Below, piece by piece: positions 8,633-16,720 of a stretch of DNA of 64,000 bases. The stretch's first letter is position 1. Each line of letters begins with the position of its first letter. The notes below the pieces were generated by a model. It was not told the DNA's origin, searched no databases, and saw nothing but the letters and a program-made list of their open reading frames with translations. The translations under genes and the position numbers were made by a program. Source of the DNA: a bacterium (GTDB taxonomy: Bacteria; Bacillota; Clostridia; Oscillospirales; Acutalibacteraceae); assembly GCA_020625875.1 (NCBI GenBank), contig JAHLAX010000027.1, positions 1 through 64,000 of the forward strand, given 5' to 3'.

Positions 8633-9364
8633 TCATATTATAAATCCGCCGTTAACCCCAAGGATTTGACCTGTTATAAACGACGCTTCGTCCGACGCTA
8701 AAAAAACTGCCGCGGACGCTATATCCTCGGGCGTGCCGAGCCTGTTAAGAGGCGTTTCTTCTTTAAGTTCGCTCAGTGTAACCTCGTCAAAGCCCGCCAT
8801 CATATCTGTCATTATCACCCCTGGGGATATGCAGTTAACTCTGATACCCGACGGCGCGACTTCTTTGGCGAGCGCCTTTGTCAGCCCGATTACACCTGCC
8901 TTTGACGCGCTGTAATGAACCTCGCACGACGCGCCGACTTCGCCCCACATCGAGCTGATGTTGATTATAACTCCGCTCTTTTTTGAAATCATCTTACCTA
9001 AAGCCTCGCGGCAACAGAAGAACACGCCGTCAAGGTTAACGCCGACTGTAGTTCTCCAGTCTTCATCGGTGATGTCGGTGAACAGCTTTTGTGACGATAC
9101 GCCCGCGTTATTCACAAGGACGTCAACCGCTCCCGCCTGCTCAAACATCGCTTTGACTTCAATTGGGTCGGACACGTCGGCTTTTACCGCGACGCAGTTT
9201 GTATTATATTTTTCGCTTAGCTGTGTCGCGAGCTTATGGGCTTCGGCTTCGCTGTTGTTATAATTCAGTATTACCGAGCAGCCGTTTTGGGCAAAAGCAG
9301 TCGCCACAGCTCTGCCGATACCTCGCGCGGCTCCCGTAATCAGTACGGTTTTGATAACAATCAA
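8633..9364 (-). CDS. SDR-family oxidoreductase (3-oxoacyl-ACP reductase-like)
   Basis: A classical short-chain dehydrogenase of about 243 residues. It has the TGAARGIG NAD(P)-binding loop, NNAG, the catalytic Ser-Tyr-Lys set (ISSMWGEVG, then YSASKAG) and the PGVIMTDM and GQILGVNGG segments typical of FabG-like enzymes. The start is uncertain. The open frame runs on upstream with no homology, and the only usable codon near the family start is TTG at 9364, one base after AAAGG; an ATT start two codons inside is possible. It sits outside any fab cluster, so it may act on another substrate. Confidence 0.85.
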   Translation of the reverse strand: MIVIKTVLITGAARGIGRAVATAFAQNGCSVILNYNNSEAEAHKLATQLSEKYNTNCVAVKADVSDPIEVKAMFEQAGAVDVLVNNAGVSSQKLFTDITDEDWRTTVGVNLDGVFFCCREALGKMISKKSGVIINISSMWGEVGASCEVHYSASKAGVIGLTKALAKEVAPSGIRVNCISPGVIMTDMMAGFDEVTLSELKEETPLNRLGTPEDIASAAVFLASDEASFITGQILGVNGGFII

Positions 9365-9420
9365 ACCTTTCTGTTCTATAATTATTCGGACTGTTCTATT
9401 ATACACCGTAAGGCTGAAAT

Positions 9421-9448
9421 TTGCAATATTTTTAAAAAGTGATATAAT
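9421..9448 (+). promoter_or_regulatory. Promoter of the Big_2 secreted protein gene
   Basis: TTGCAA (9421-9426), a 16-base spacer and TATAAT (9443-9448). The predicted start of transcription falls at the AAAGGAGG site (9455-9462), giving a very short leader. Confidence 0.65.
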
Positions 9449-9470
9449 GATGAAAAAGGAGGTCTTTGTT

Positions 9471-10697
9471 ATGAAAAAGACGCTAAGTATCTTTTTATCT
9501 ATGCTCGTAATGATGAGCACGGTAACAATTTTCAGCGCGAGCGCCAAGGTAATAGTAAAAGACAAAACCATGAACGCTTATACGAAGAAAATCTATACCC
9601 TCAAAAAACCAACTGACAGAACATATAAATTCAAAATCAAAAACAACGACAAAAACTATATCGGCGTAAAGCTGAAAAACTACAAAAAAACCTTTAAGCT
9701 GACCATCACCGCGAAAAAGCCCACAAATAAAGTTCATCCCGCGGTAACACTGTATTATGTGAACAGCAAGAAAAAGGTTGTCAACAAAATGCGCCTCAAC
9801 TACACAGTTAACCCTATGAAGAAGCTGACGTTCAAAGACCGCAAAATGAACGAAAAGACTTCAAGAAAAATCACTCTCAATAACCCCTACGCCTACGAAT
9901 ATGAGCTCAAAGCCTCAAAGGCGGGCATAATTAAAATACCGACAAAATGCTCTAAAAACGGCACCAAGCGCACATACAACTTTAAGGCGCTTAAACAGGG
10001 CGTTACTGACATTAACATCTATTTTAAGGGAACAAAAAAGAAATTAGGAAGCTTTAAAATCACCTCGGGCGACTTTAAGACAGTTATTCTGCCCAAGTAT
10101 AAAACCCTGACTTTCAAATACAACGCTCACGGCAGCAGCGTATATATGACTGAATCGCATATTAACGTCAAGGATATTCTTGGCTTCAAACACGCGGGCG
10201 CTGTATATTCCGCGACAGTCGGTGACGAAAGCGTAGCGAGTATTGTCAGCAGCCGAGTTGTCTACGCTACAGGCAAGGGCTCAACAAGCGTAAAGATATT
10301 TGAGGAACGAAACGGCAAAACTACAAAAATCGGAACTGTTCAGCTCACCTGCAAAAAAGCCAGTATGAGATATGTGGTTATTCAAAACGCTCTGTTATAT
10401 AACAATAATATTTTCGGCAACGGCGACAACACGGTTTTCCTTGAGTTAAAGGGCACAAAAACCTCGGCGCTTATGCCTGTTATCAAGGAGCGGTTATTGA
10501 ACAACAGCCTCACAACATCTGAGTTTAAATCCTCGGAATACACTGTTTCATTCAAATCATCTAATACAAAAATCGCCAAGGTAAGCTCCAAGGGCAAGGT
10601 TACCGCCGTAAAAAAAGGAACAGCTAAAATCACTTGTACTATGAACTTTACCGACAAAACAAGATATAAAACGGTTTGTACAATTGTTGTAGAATAA
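9471..10697 (+). CDS. Secreted protein with bacterial Ig-like (Big_2) domain
   Basis: A 408-residue, very basic protein. The first 25 residues are a signal peptide (MKKTLSIFLSMLVMMSTVTIFSASA). The body is Lys/Thr-rich, beta-strand-like and repetitive, and the last 60 residues match Big_2 (SSNTKIAKVSSKGKVTAVKKGTAKITC). ATG at 9471 is chosen because AAAGGAGG lies 8 bases upstream; longer frames start inside the promoter. Probably a cell-surface or wall-associated protein. The transglutaminase-like protein at 14.3-16.3 kb has related repeats. Confidence 0.8.
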   Translation: MKKTLSIFLSMLVMMSTVTIFSASAKVIVKDKTMNAYTKKIYTLKKPTDRTYKFKIKNNDKNYIGVKLKNYKKTFKLTITAKKPTNKVHPAVTLYYVNSKKKVVNKMRLNYTVNPMKKLTFKDRKMNEKTSRKITLNNPYAYEYELKASKAGIIKIPTKCSKNGTKRTYNFKALKQGVTDINIYFKGTKKKLGSFKITSGDFKTVILPKYKTLTFKYNAHGSSVYMTESHINVKDILGFKHAGAVYSATVGDESVASIVSSRVVYATGKGSTSVKIFEERNGKTTKIGTVQLTCKKASMRYVVIQNALLYNNNIFGNGDNTVFLELKGTKTSALMPVIKERLLNNSLTTSEFKSSEYTVSFKSSNTKIAKVSSKGKVTAVKKGTAKITCTMNFTDKTRYKTVCTIVVE

Positions 10698-10725
10698 ATT
10701 TTTTAATACAATTTGCAAAAAGCTG

Positions 10726-10753
10726 TTGATTTTATAATTATTAAGTATATAAT
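10726..10753 (+). promoter_or_regulatory. Promoter of the 124-residue hypothetical gene
   Basis: TTGATT (10726-10731), a 16-base spacer and TATAAT (10748-10753). The start codon is 46 bases downstream. Confidence 0.65.
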
Positions 10754-10799
10754 GTAACTAGTGAATATTTTAAAGCATTTATGTAAGGGATGACAGGAA

Positions 10800-11174
10800 A
10801 TGAAGTATATTCAGGAAGACAGAGTGTTTTTAGTACGCAACGATGAGGTTTTGCTGTTTAAAAAGAACGATGAGTATGACGGCGACGACGTGAACATCGA
10901 CGATTTTACAAAAACGGAGTTCCTTCGCTATATCGGCATAAAGCGTTTTGAGGACGGCATCAAACAGGTTTATTACTACTTCGCTACCACAAACGACCAG
11001 TACTATACCCAGTCGGGATATTGGACCGAGATTAAAAAGGCTATCTATTATCCCGCTAAAGCGCTGACCTCAGGTGTGCTTAACGATTATATCCGCAACG
11101 GACAGTACGACAACGAGGTTCGCATCGGCGTCAAAAACGGCGACAAAGTTAATTTTACTGTTATAACTGAATAA
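10800..11174 (+). CDS. Hypothetical 124-residue cytoplasmic protein
   Basis: I do not recognise this protein. It has no signal peptide or membrane segment, is rich in Asp, Lys and Tyr, and reads as a small soluble alpha/beta protein. AAGGGA lies 9 bases before the ATG. It is monocistronic: it has its own consensus-like promoter (10726-10753) and a strong terminator (11187-11212). That self-contained arrangement and the normal codon use support a real gene. Function unknown. Confidence 0.7.
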   Translation: MKYIQEDRVFLVRNDEVLLFKKNDEYDGDDVNIDDFTKTEFLRYIGIKRFEDGIKQVYYYFATTNDQYYTQSGYWTEIKKAIYYPAKALTSGVLNDYIRNGQYDNEVRIGVKNGDKVNFTVITE

Positions 11175-11186
11175 TTTTACAAAAAC

Positions 11187-11212
11187 AAGGAGCCCGTTTG
11201 GGCTCCTTTTTT
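11187..11212. terminator. Bidirectional Rho-independent terminator
   Basis: A 9-bp stem AAGGAGCCC/GGGCTCCTT with a GTTT loop and T runs on both strands. It serves the hypothetical gene and the convergent secreted-protein gene ending at 11230. Confidence 0.9.
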
Positions 11213-11229
11213 ATACCTTTTTTGGATTA

Positions 11230-12528
11230 TTATGCAAGCACGTTCGAGAAGTTCACCTGCTGCGGTGAGCTTACCGTAATATCTCCGTCCGCGTTAACAA
11301 CATAGGAGTAGAAATAAAGCGATGTGTCTTTGCTGACTTTCTGATTATTCACCGAAACATAGGGAGCGTAGATAAACTGGTACTGTCCCGATACGTTGGG
11401 CATATCTACCTTTGAGTTGTGAACGGCGATTTTTGAATATGTGCCTGTTCCCGTTGTAACCTGTTCGATTGCTCCCTTAAGCTCAGCCTCGGTCTTTGAT
11501 TCTTTAGCGAAAGCCACACCCATTCTTGAGAAGCCTGCGGATGTAGCTGAGGCGAGCATTTCCATTTTTATATGCGCGTCGCCCGCCGTTTTGGTATTAT
11601 CGCTTACATAAAGAGCGTTGCTGACAAGCGTCGCTGTTTCGCCGATTTCTCCCGCGGGAGTGTCTGTGGTAACATCGGTGTCGCCTGTAACAAAGAAAGT
11701 AAACGCCGTTCCTTTATATACGCGTTTACCGTTAATGAAGAAGGATTTTTCCTCATCGGCATTGACTGTCGCTTGCTGCAGGTATTCAAACTCTCCCTGT
11801 TTTGTTCTGTTAAGATTAACTGTGTATTTTTTGTTTTCCTTGGTGAGCGCGGCGCTGATGGTCGTGTTTTCCAGAGAAACTGTGTCGACGCTGTAGTTCT
11901 CATAATAAGGATTAACAATGTTCGGCATATTGATTTCCGCGATAGTCTGAGCGCTGTTCAGGTGAGACCACGCTGTTCTTGTATATTTCGCGGTGTGTTC
12001 GGGAGCGTCATTATAGCTGTAAACGATAGTGTACTTTGTATCCGCGTAACTGTTTGCGGGTGTGTCAATATCGGTATGACCGCTGGAAATTACCTCACCG
12101 TCAACAACGTTTGTGTAGTCAAATGTCAGGTTTCCGCTCGCGACCATATCGTTATTGTAGAATTCATCGAGTCTGCCGTAAAGGTCGTCCTCGTCATAAT
12201 CACCGATAACATTAAACTCAACGGTAATCATTGTCTTTCCACCACTGAAGTCAAACGCGTCGGAAGTATTTGAAGCGTTGAACGGAATTCTTCCGCCTTG
12301 GTCGTAGTACTGTCCGCACGATTCGTCAAATGTGACTTTGTTTACGCTCAAAGAAGCGGCGGGATAAATAATTGCGCCTTCAAAAGCGTTTACAGGCTGG
12401 TCGGTATTAATTACATAGCTGTATGTTATTGTGCCCGCAGCTCCTGCTGAAACCGCGAAGCAGCCGCATACCAAAGTTAACATAATCATTACTGAGAGCA
12501 ATATTGATGTAATTCTCTTTATCTTCAT
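11230..12528 (-). CDS. Secreted hypothetical protein
   Basis: A 432-residue exported protein. It starts with a signal peptide (MKIKRITSILLSVMIMLTLV, then CGCFAVSAGA); the Cys could be a lipobox, but the AxA site is also good. The first mature domain (about 30-150), with repeated 'VNAFEGAIIYPAASLSVNKVTF' and 'GGKTMITVEFNVIG', has the feel of cohesin-like or similar beta-sandwich domains, without certainty. The rest is not recognised. The start was set at 12528 because GGAGGT lies 7 bases upstream and the promoter at 12563-12591 excludes longer forms. Surface location is likely. Confidence 0.7.
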   Translation of the reverse strand: MKIKRITSILLSVMIMLTLVCGCFAVSAGAAGTITYSYVINTDQPVNAFEGAIIYPAASLSVNKVTFDESCGQYYDQGGRIPFNASNTSDAFDFSGGKTMITVEFNVIGDYDEDDLYGRLDEFYNNDMVASGNLTFDYTNVVDGEVISSGHTDIDTPANSYADTKYTIVYSYNDAPEHTAKYTRTAWSHLNSAQTIAEINMPNIVNPYYENYSVDTVSLENTTISAALTKENKKYTVNLNRTKQGEFEYLQQATVNADEEKSFFINGKRVYKGTAFTFFVTGDTDVTTDTPAGEIGETATLVSNALYVSDNTKTAGDAHIKMEMLASATSAGFSRMGVAFAKESKTEAELKGAIEQVTTGTGTYSKIAVHNSKVDMPNVSGQYQFIYAPYVSVNNQKVSKDTSLYFYSYVVNADGDITVSSPQQVNFSNVLA

Positions 12529-12562
12529 AGGGCAAACCTCCAAGATATTTCTATACAAATAC

Positions 12563-12591
12563 ATTATACAATACGGTTTTTCAATTTGCAA
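12563..12591 (-). promoter_or_regulatory. Promoter of the secreted-protein gene
   Basis: On the minus strand: TTGCAA (12591-12586), a 17-base spacer and TATAAT (12568-12563). It overlaps the last codons of the upstream glycosylase gene, so the secreted protein has its own promoter. Confidence 0.75.
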
Positions 12592-13417
12592 TAAAAAGTT
12601 CGGGATGCATTCGGCTGTAGTGAAAAATATATTGCTGGGCTATGCCCGCGTATTCGCCGAAGTCCTCTGCCGTCATTTCGGGGAAAAGAGTTTCGAGCGC
12701 GCGCTTCATCCACACATCCACAGGGAAAGCCTCTATCCTGTGAAGTCCGAAAAGCAGCGCGCAATCGGCAACCTTAACGCCTACTCCTTTGATTTTCATC
12801 AGTTCAGCTCTCGCTTCATCGTAGGGCAGTGTTCGGCACTTTTCAAGCTCAACCTCACCTGAGACGACTTTATTCGCTGCGTCGATTATGTATTTATTTC
12901 TGAATCCCGCGCGCAGCGGCTGAAGGTCCTCGGGGCTCAGCTTAGCGAGCGTTTCAGCTGTAGGAAAGCCGTAACCGCCGTCAATTTTTGCCCCGAAGTT
13001 TTCGCACAGGCGCTCAACAATTCCTTTTATTCTTTTTATATTGTTGTTCTGGGATATAATAAAAGTACAGAGCGCCTCCCATGGCTCCTGCCTTAAAATC
13101 CGTATCCCCGAGGCGTACTCGCCCGCTTCCTTGAGTATCGGGTGGATTTCGCTGAGTTCTTCGCGGATTTTTCCGTAATCAAGCTCAAGGTCAAGATAGC
13201 TTTTCCAGATTTTTTCAAAATCAGCCTCATTCGCGCTGTCAATATACAGAGTATCGCCATCCATACGCATGGTGACCTTTTTATCATACGCTATGCCCTC
13301 AAACCCGTTGTCGGTTTCAACCCAGCGGAAGCTCTGACCGCAGTCGAGCGTCTGGGCTAAATCGAGGTCGTATACGCCGCGGATTTTTATCCCTGTGTCT
13401 GTTTTTACACATTCCAT
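12581..13417 (-). CDS. OGG1-type 8-oxoguanine DNA glycosylase/AP lyase
   Basis: A 278-residue protein with an N-terminal OGG_N-like domain (about 1-110, with LDCGQSFRW) and a helix-hairpin-helix-GPD domain. The hairpin reads MKIKGVGVKVADC. The catalytic lysine (about K215, in GVGVKVADC) and the aspartate of PVDVW (about D234) align with human OGG1 K249 and D268, so it should be a bifunctional glycosylase that removes oxidised guanine. The start at 13417 follows AAGGAG by 9 bases. It is divergent from the DUF6062 gene. Confidence 0.85.
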   Translation of the reverse strand: MECVKTDTGIKIRGVYDLDLAQTLDCGQSFRWVETDNGFEGIAYDKKVTMRMDGDTLYIDSANEADFEKIWKSYLDLELDYGKIREELSEIHPILKEAGEYASGIRILRQEPWEALCTFIISQNNNIKRIKGIVERLCENFGAKIDGGYGFPTAETLAKLSPEDLQPLRAGFRNKYIIDAANKVVSGEVELEKCRTLPYDEARAELMKIKGVGVKVADCALLFGLHRIEAFPVDVWMKRALETLFPEMTAEDFGEYAGIAQQYIFHYSRMHPELFIAN

Positions 13418-13505
13418 TTCTGAAAACTCCTTATTATCATAAAATAAGTATACCACAAACGCTCAAAATATGATACAATATTTTTATAAAACTCGGAGGT
13501 GGATT

Positions 13506-14195
13506 ATGAAAGAAAATATCACAACTATTCCGATAAACGACCTTTTCAAACCCAAGGACGGATGTCCGCTTTGCCGTATGGAAGAAATGCTCGAGAAAAA
13601 CTACGTTGAATTCATCGTCGGCGACGCGATGATGGAACCCAACATCCGCATCGAAACCAACAAAAAGGGTTTTTGTCACAGGCATTTTTCAAAAATGTTT
13701 TCAGCAGGACAAAAGCTCCCAAACGCGCTTATTCTCGAATCGCATCTCAAAGCGATTATGAATGAGGTGCTGCCCAAAAAAGGCTCCTCGAAGCCCGACA
13801 AAAAAGCCCTCGAAAATATAGAGGCGCTGAGCAAAAGCTGTTATGTATGTGACCGAATTGGAAAGGATATGACTCACCTGATTTCGACCGTGCTCTCCGA
13901 GTATGAAAAATCGGACGAGTTCAAGGTGCTTTACAGAGAACAGCCGTATATCTGTCTGAACCACTACGCGCTCATTATGCGACAAGCCTCGGGCAGGGGC
14001 GGCGTGAGCTCAAAGAACATAAAAAGCTTTCACGAGGATACATATAACCTAACGAAAAATCAGCTGTCCGAGCTGAAAGACGACATCACGCATTTCTGCT
14101 CAATGTTTGACTACCGCAACCGCGGCAACGACTTTGGCAAAAGCAAGGACGCTATTGAACGGAGCATTGAGTATCTGACTAAGGAAAAACCATAA
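13506..14195 (+). CDS. DUF6062-like Cys/His-rich protein
   Basis: A 229-residue soluble protein with two similar halves. Each has a C-x2-C pair (CPLCRMEEML near residue 19, CYVCDRIG near 116) and a C-H or C-x2-H motif (CHRHF near 58, CLNHY near 156). This suggests two metal-binding sites or an internal duplication. It resembles proteins filed as DUF6062; I give this from memory of the CPLCR-E pattern. GGAGGT precedes the ATG at 13506. Function unknown. Confidence 0.65.
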   Translation: MKENITTIPINDLFKPKDGCPLCRMEEMLEKNYVEFIVGDAMMEPNIRIETNKKGFCHRHFSKMFSAGQKLPNALILESHLKAIMNEVLPKKGSSKPDKKALENIEALSKSCYVCDRIGKDMTHLISTVLSEYEKSDEFKVLYREQPYICLNHYALIMRQASGRGGVSSKNIKSFHEDTYNLTKNQLSELKDDITHFCSMFDYRNRGNDFGKSKDAIERSIEYLTKEKP

Positions 14196-14202
14196 GACGT
14201 TG

Positions 14203-14351
14203 TTAGTTGTTAGTAGCTAGTAGTCAGTTAATCATTAACAAAACAATATAAAAAAACTGGCAGAACATCAGGGAGATGTCCTGCCTTTTCTTTATAATTT
14301 ACTTATTCGCGTGAACAACTAAAAACGAACTACTGCCTACTAACAACTACT
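14203..14351. repeat. Heptanucleotide-repeat element in inverted arrangement around a terminator
   Basis: Left arm (about 14203-14236) consists of 7-base units such as GTTGTTA, GTTGTTA, GTAGCTA, GTAGTCA. The right arm (about 14315-14351), read on the minus strand, has the same unit type (GTTGTTA, GTAGGCA, GTAGTTC, GTTTTTA). The arms face each other across the terminator at 14259-14292. The right arm contains the stop codon of the transglutaminase gene. Confidence 0.65.
14259..14292 (+). terminator. Terminator of the DUF6062-like gene
   Basis: Stem GGCAG-a-ACATC / GATGT-c-CTGCC (14259-14269, 14275-14285) followed by TTTTCTTT. It lies between the two arms of the heptad repeat. Confidence 0.75.
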
Positions 14352-16281
14352 TTACCGTAACCTTACACTTTAGCGTCAGTCCGCAGACCTTTACTGTTAC
14401 GGTGGCTTTGCCTTTCTTTTTCGCGACAATTTTTCCGCTTGACTTAACCGTAATAACCTTGGCGTTTGAGTTTTTAAGCGTGATTTTGCCCGAACCGCCT
14501 ATAACCTTCAATTTAAAAGATTTCTTTCTTTTGATTGTTTTCTTGGTATAGTTAAGCTTCGGTTTTTTAACGGTAACAGTTAGCTTAAAAATTACCTTTG
14601 AGCTTTTGGCTGTTATTATAACCTTGCCCGCCTTAACGCCTTTTATTACTCCTTTGCTGGTGACGGTGGCGACCTTTTTGTTACTGGTCGAATACTTATA
14701 AGCCCCTTTTGGAGTAAGAGTTAATGTAACCGTTTGTTTAAGGTATATGCTGATACTTCTTTTAACCGTAGTGGGCTTGGGCGCCTCGGTAGCTTTTGTA
14801 GGAGCGGCGGTAATCGGCTCTGTGTCGGTCGTATTTGTTGGATTAGTTGAAGTCGGGTCAGTATTGTCTGAGCTGGGATCGGTTGAACCGCTCGGGTCGG
14901 TCGGGTTACTCGGATCGGTTTCGCCGCTCGGGTTACTCGGCACTGTCGGTTCTGCGGCGGTAATACTGAGCTTGTGGACAGTACCCTCGTCATTCGGGCT
15001 TTCTTTTGTAGTGATATAAAGAATGCCGTTTGATTTAAAAGTCAAGCCGTAAATATCTCCCGTTATGCTCGACGGTTTGGTATAGACCTTTTCGGCGCTG
15101 CCGCCGCTGATTGCCACGCGATAAACGTTGCTTGTGTCGTTATAATACAAGTATGTTCCGTCGGCGGCGATATACGAAAACGCGCTGTCCCAGAAAGCGT
15201 TAGCCTGTCCTTTTACATACCAGCGGGTTTTAACGGTTTTCAAAACCTCTGTCTCGCCCGTGCTCGTGTTTCTACGCGTTAACGCGGCGTAGATACTGTT
15301 GGTGTAGCGCTGGTCTATATAATAGTCATAGCCGCCGTAGCGATAAATCACAGTACAAACACTATGCCACCACGCGTTATCGTATGTGGTGTCACTGGCT
15401 CTGATCGACGTAACCCAGCTGTCGTGTTCTGCGTTGTTATCATTATTAAAATAATTATCGCTCTTTAAAAAGCTGTCATGATAAACTCTGCCGAGAGTAT
15501 CGTAGGTCGGGTCATCGTGAGTAATATCAACGTGATAATAGTTGCCGTTGATATTAACCATATTCCACGCGTGACGCTTTTTTATGCTTTGAACATAGGC
15601 GGATTCAATACCAACTCTTGAGAGCAGATATTTATAAGCCATAGCGTAACCTTCGCACACAGCGTTGTTATCAACAATCGCTCCGTACGAGGTGTAAATC
15701 CTCATTTGCTGTCTGTAAAGCTCATAATCCGAGGTGCTGATTGTCTCATATTTTGTGTCGTACTCGGTATATTGAGCGAGCGTATCGTGAAGGTATCTGG
15801 CTTTTACAACATCGCTCCAGCCTGAATCTATCCCTGCGAGGATTTTGTTTGCTTTTTGATTAAAGGTATTGATTTTCGCGGGGATTTCATTTGCGTCAAA
15901 ATAAAACTCGGGGCGGATTGATATGATATTGCCCGAAGCAACATTGGCAGTCGTCTCAAAGCTTATCGGGAAAACATAAAAAATATCAGGGTTCTCACAC
16001 ACTATACTAAAGAATATAGCGCCGATATTCTGTTTATTAAAGCCGTAATCCGCCACATCAATGTCAGTGTTGAGCGCTCTGAGCTCCCGCGCGAGGTATT
16101 CGCTGAACTCGGGGTACATCGCTACGATTTCGGCGGTCGAATACTGACCGAGCATAGTGTCGCTGTCGTATTGGTCGGTGTATTCGTGATCTCCCGCGGC
16201 GTTAGCCGTCGTGACGTTAGCGCCGAAAACTATTCCAAACAGCATTGAAATAACAATCAGCAAAGCTATCTTCTGTCTCAC
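14347..16281 (-). CDS. Secreted transglutaminase-like protein with Big_2-like C-terminal repeats
   Basis: A 644-residue exported protein. GTG at 16281 is the start, with GGAGGT 7 bases upstream; longer forms lack a signal peptide. Residues 1-28 are the signal. The middle has a transglutaminase-like core with the expected Cys (AVCEGYA, about residue 203), His (RHAWNMV, about 237) and Asp (YHVDITHDDP, about 251). A Pro/Thr/Ser/Asp-rich linker (about 450-520) leads to Lys-rich Ig-like repeats (STSNKKVATVTSKGVIKGV). The family acts as cysteine proteases or crosslinkers; here a cell-surface role is likely. Its stop codon lies within a heptad repeat. Confidence 0.85.
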   Translation of the reverse strand: MRQKIALLIVISMLFGIVFGANVTTANAAGDHEYTDQYDSDTMLGQYSTAEIVAMYPEFSEYLARELRALNTDIDVADYGFNKQNIGAIFFSIVCENPDIFYVFPISFETTANVASGNIISIRPEFYFDANEIPAKINTFNQKANKILAGIDSGWSDVVKARYLHDTLAQYTEYDTKYETISTSDYELYRQQMRIYTSYGAIVDNNAVCEGYAMAYKYLLSRVGIESAYVQSIKKRHAWNMVNINGNYYHVDITHDDPTYDTLGRVYHDSFLKSDNYFNNDNNAEHDSWVTSIRASDTTYDNAWWHSVCTVIYRYGGYDYYIDQRYTNSIYAALTRRNTSTGETEVLKTVKTRWYVKGQANAFWDSAFSYIAADGTYLYYNDTSNVYRVAISGGSAEKVYTKPSSITGDIYGLTFKSNGILYITTKESPNDEGTVHKLSITAAEPTVPSNPSGETDPSNPTDPSGSTDPSSDNTDPTSTNPTNTTDTEPITAAPTKATEAPKPTTVKRSISIYLKQTVTLTLTPKGAYKYSTSNKKVATVTSKGVIKGVKAGKVIITAKSSKVIFKLTVTVKKPKLNYTKKTIKRKKSFKLKVIGGSGKITLKNSNAKVITVKSSGKIVAKKKGKATVTVKVCGLTLKCKVTVK

Positions 16282-16415
16282 AAAAACACCTCCAATCAAG
16301 TCTTTCTTTCCATTTTCATTATAATATCTATAAAAAGCGTTGTCAATCAAATTTTTGTGATTTTTATTACTAAGTCCGCATACACTTAAACAAAACGTCT
16401 TTTGGAGGTCTGTTT

Positions 16416-16694
16416 GTGAAAGGTATAGTGGAGGAGCGCGCCGCGATGCTCGGTGAATACATAATCGAGAGCAAGGCGACCGTGCGCTCCGCGGCCAAGA
16501 AGTTCGGAATCAGCAAGAGTACTGTTCACAAGGACGTAAGCCAGCGCCTTAAGAGCGTTAACCCAAGCTTATACAAGGAAGTTCGCCAAATTCTCGAGAA
16601 CAATAAAAACCAGCGTCATATACGGGGAGGCATAGCGACAAAGAATAAATATCTGATGTTAAAGAGAAAGCTAAAAAAAGAGCCATCGCGTTAA
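16416..16694 (+). CDS. spoIIID: Sporulation transcriptional regulator SpoIIID
   Basis: A 92-residue DNA-binding protein, the usual length for the family (about 93 in Bacillus subtilis). It has the helix-turn-helix KATVRSAAKKFGISKSTVHKDVSQRL and the conserved following segment NPSLYKEVRQILENNKNQRHIRGGIATKNKY. SpoIIID is a mother-cell regulator acting after sigma-E. The start is GTG at 16416 with GGAGG 8 bases upstream. The gene's last codons lie inside the terminator of the convergent nifJ gene. Its presence argues that the organism can sporulate or descends from a sporeformer. Confidence 0.95.
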   Translation: MKGIVEERAAMLGEYIIESKATVRSAAKKFGISKSTVHKDVSQRLKSVNPSLYKEVRQILENNKNQRHIRGGIATKNKYLMLKRKLKKEPSR

Positions 16695-16704
16695 GCGATG
16701 GCTC
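16669..16704 (-). terminator. Terminator of nifJ, overlapping the end of spoIIID
   Basis: A 10-bp stem GAGCCATCGC/GCGATGGCTC (16680-16689, 16695-16704) is followed on the minus strand by a run of seven T. The spoIIID stop TAA lies in the loop. Confidence 0.85.
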
Positions 16705-16720
16705 ATAATTATTTATGTTA

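Noticed and set aside
8633..9571. Long N-terminal extension of the SDR protein up to 9571
   Set aside because: The extra residues are hydrophobic translation of AT-rich intergenic DNA overlapping the divergent gene's promoter; no SDR has such a segment.
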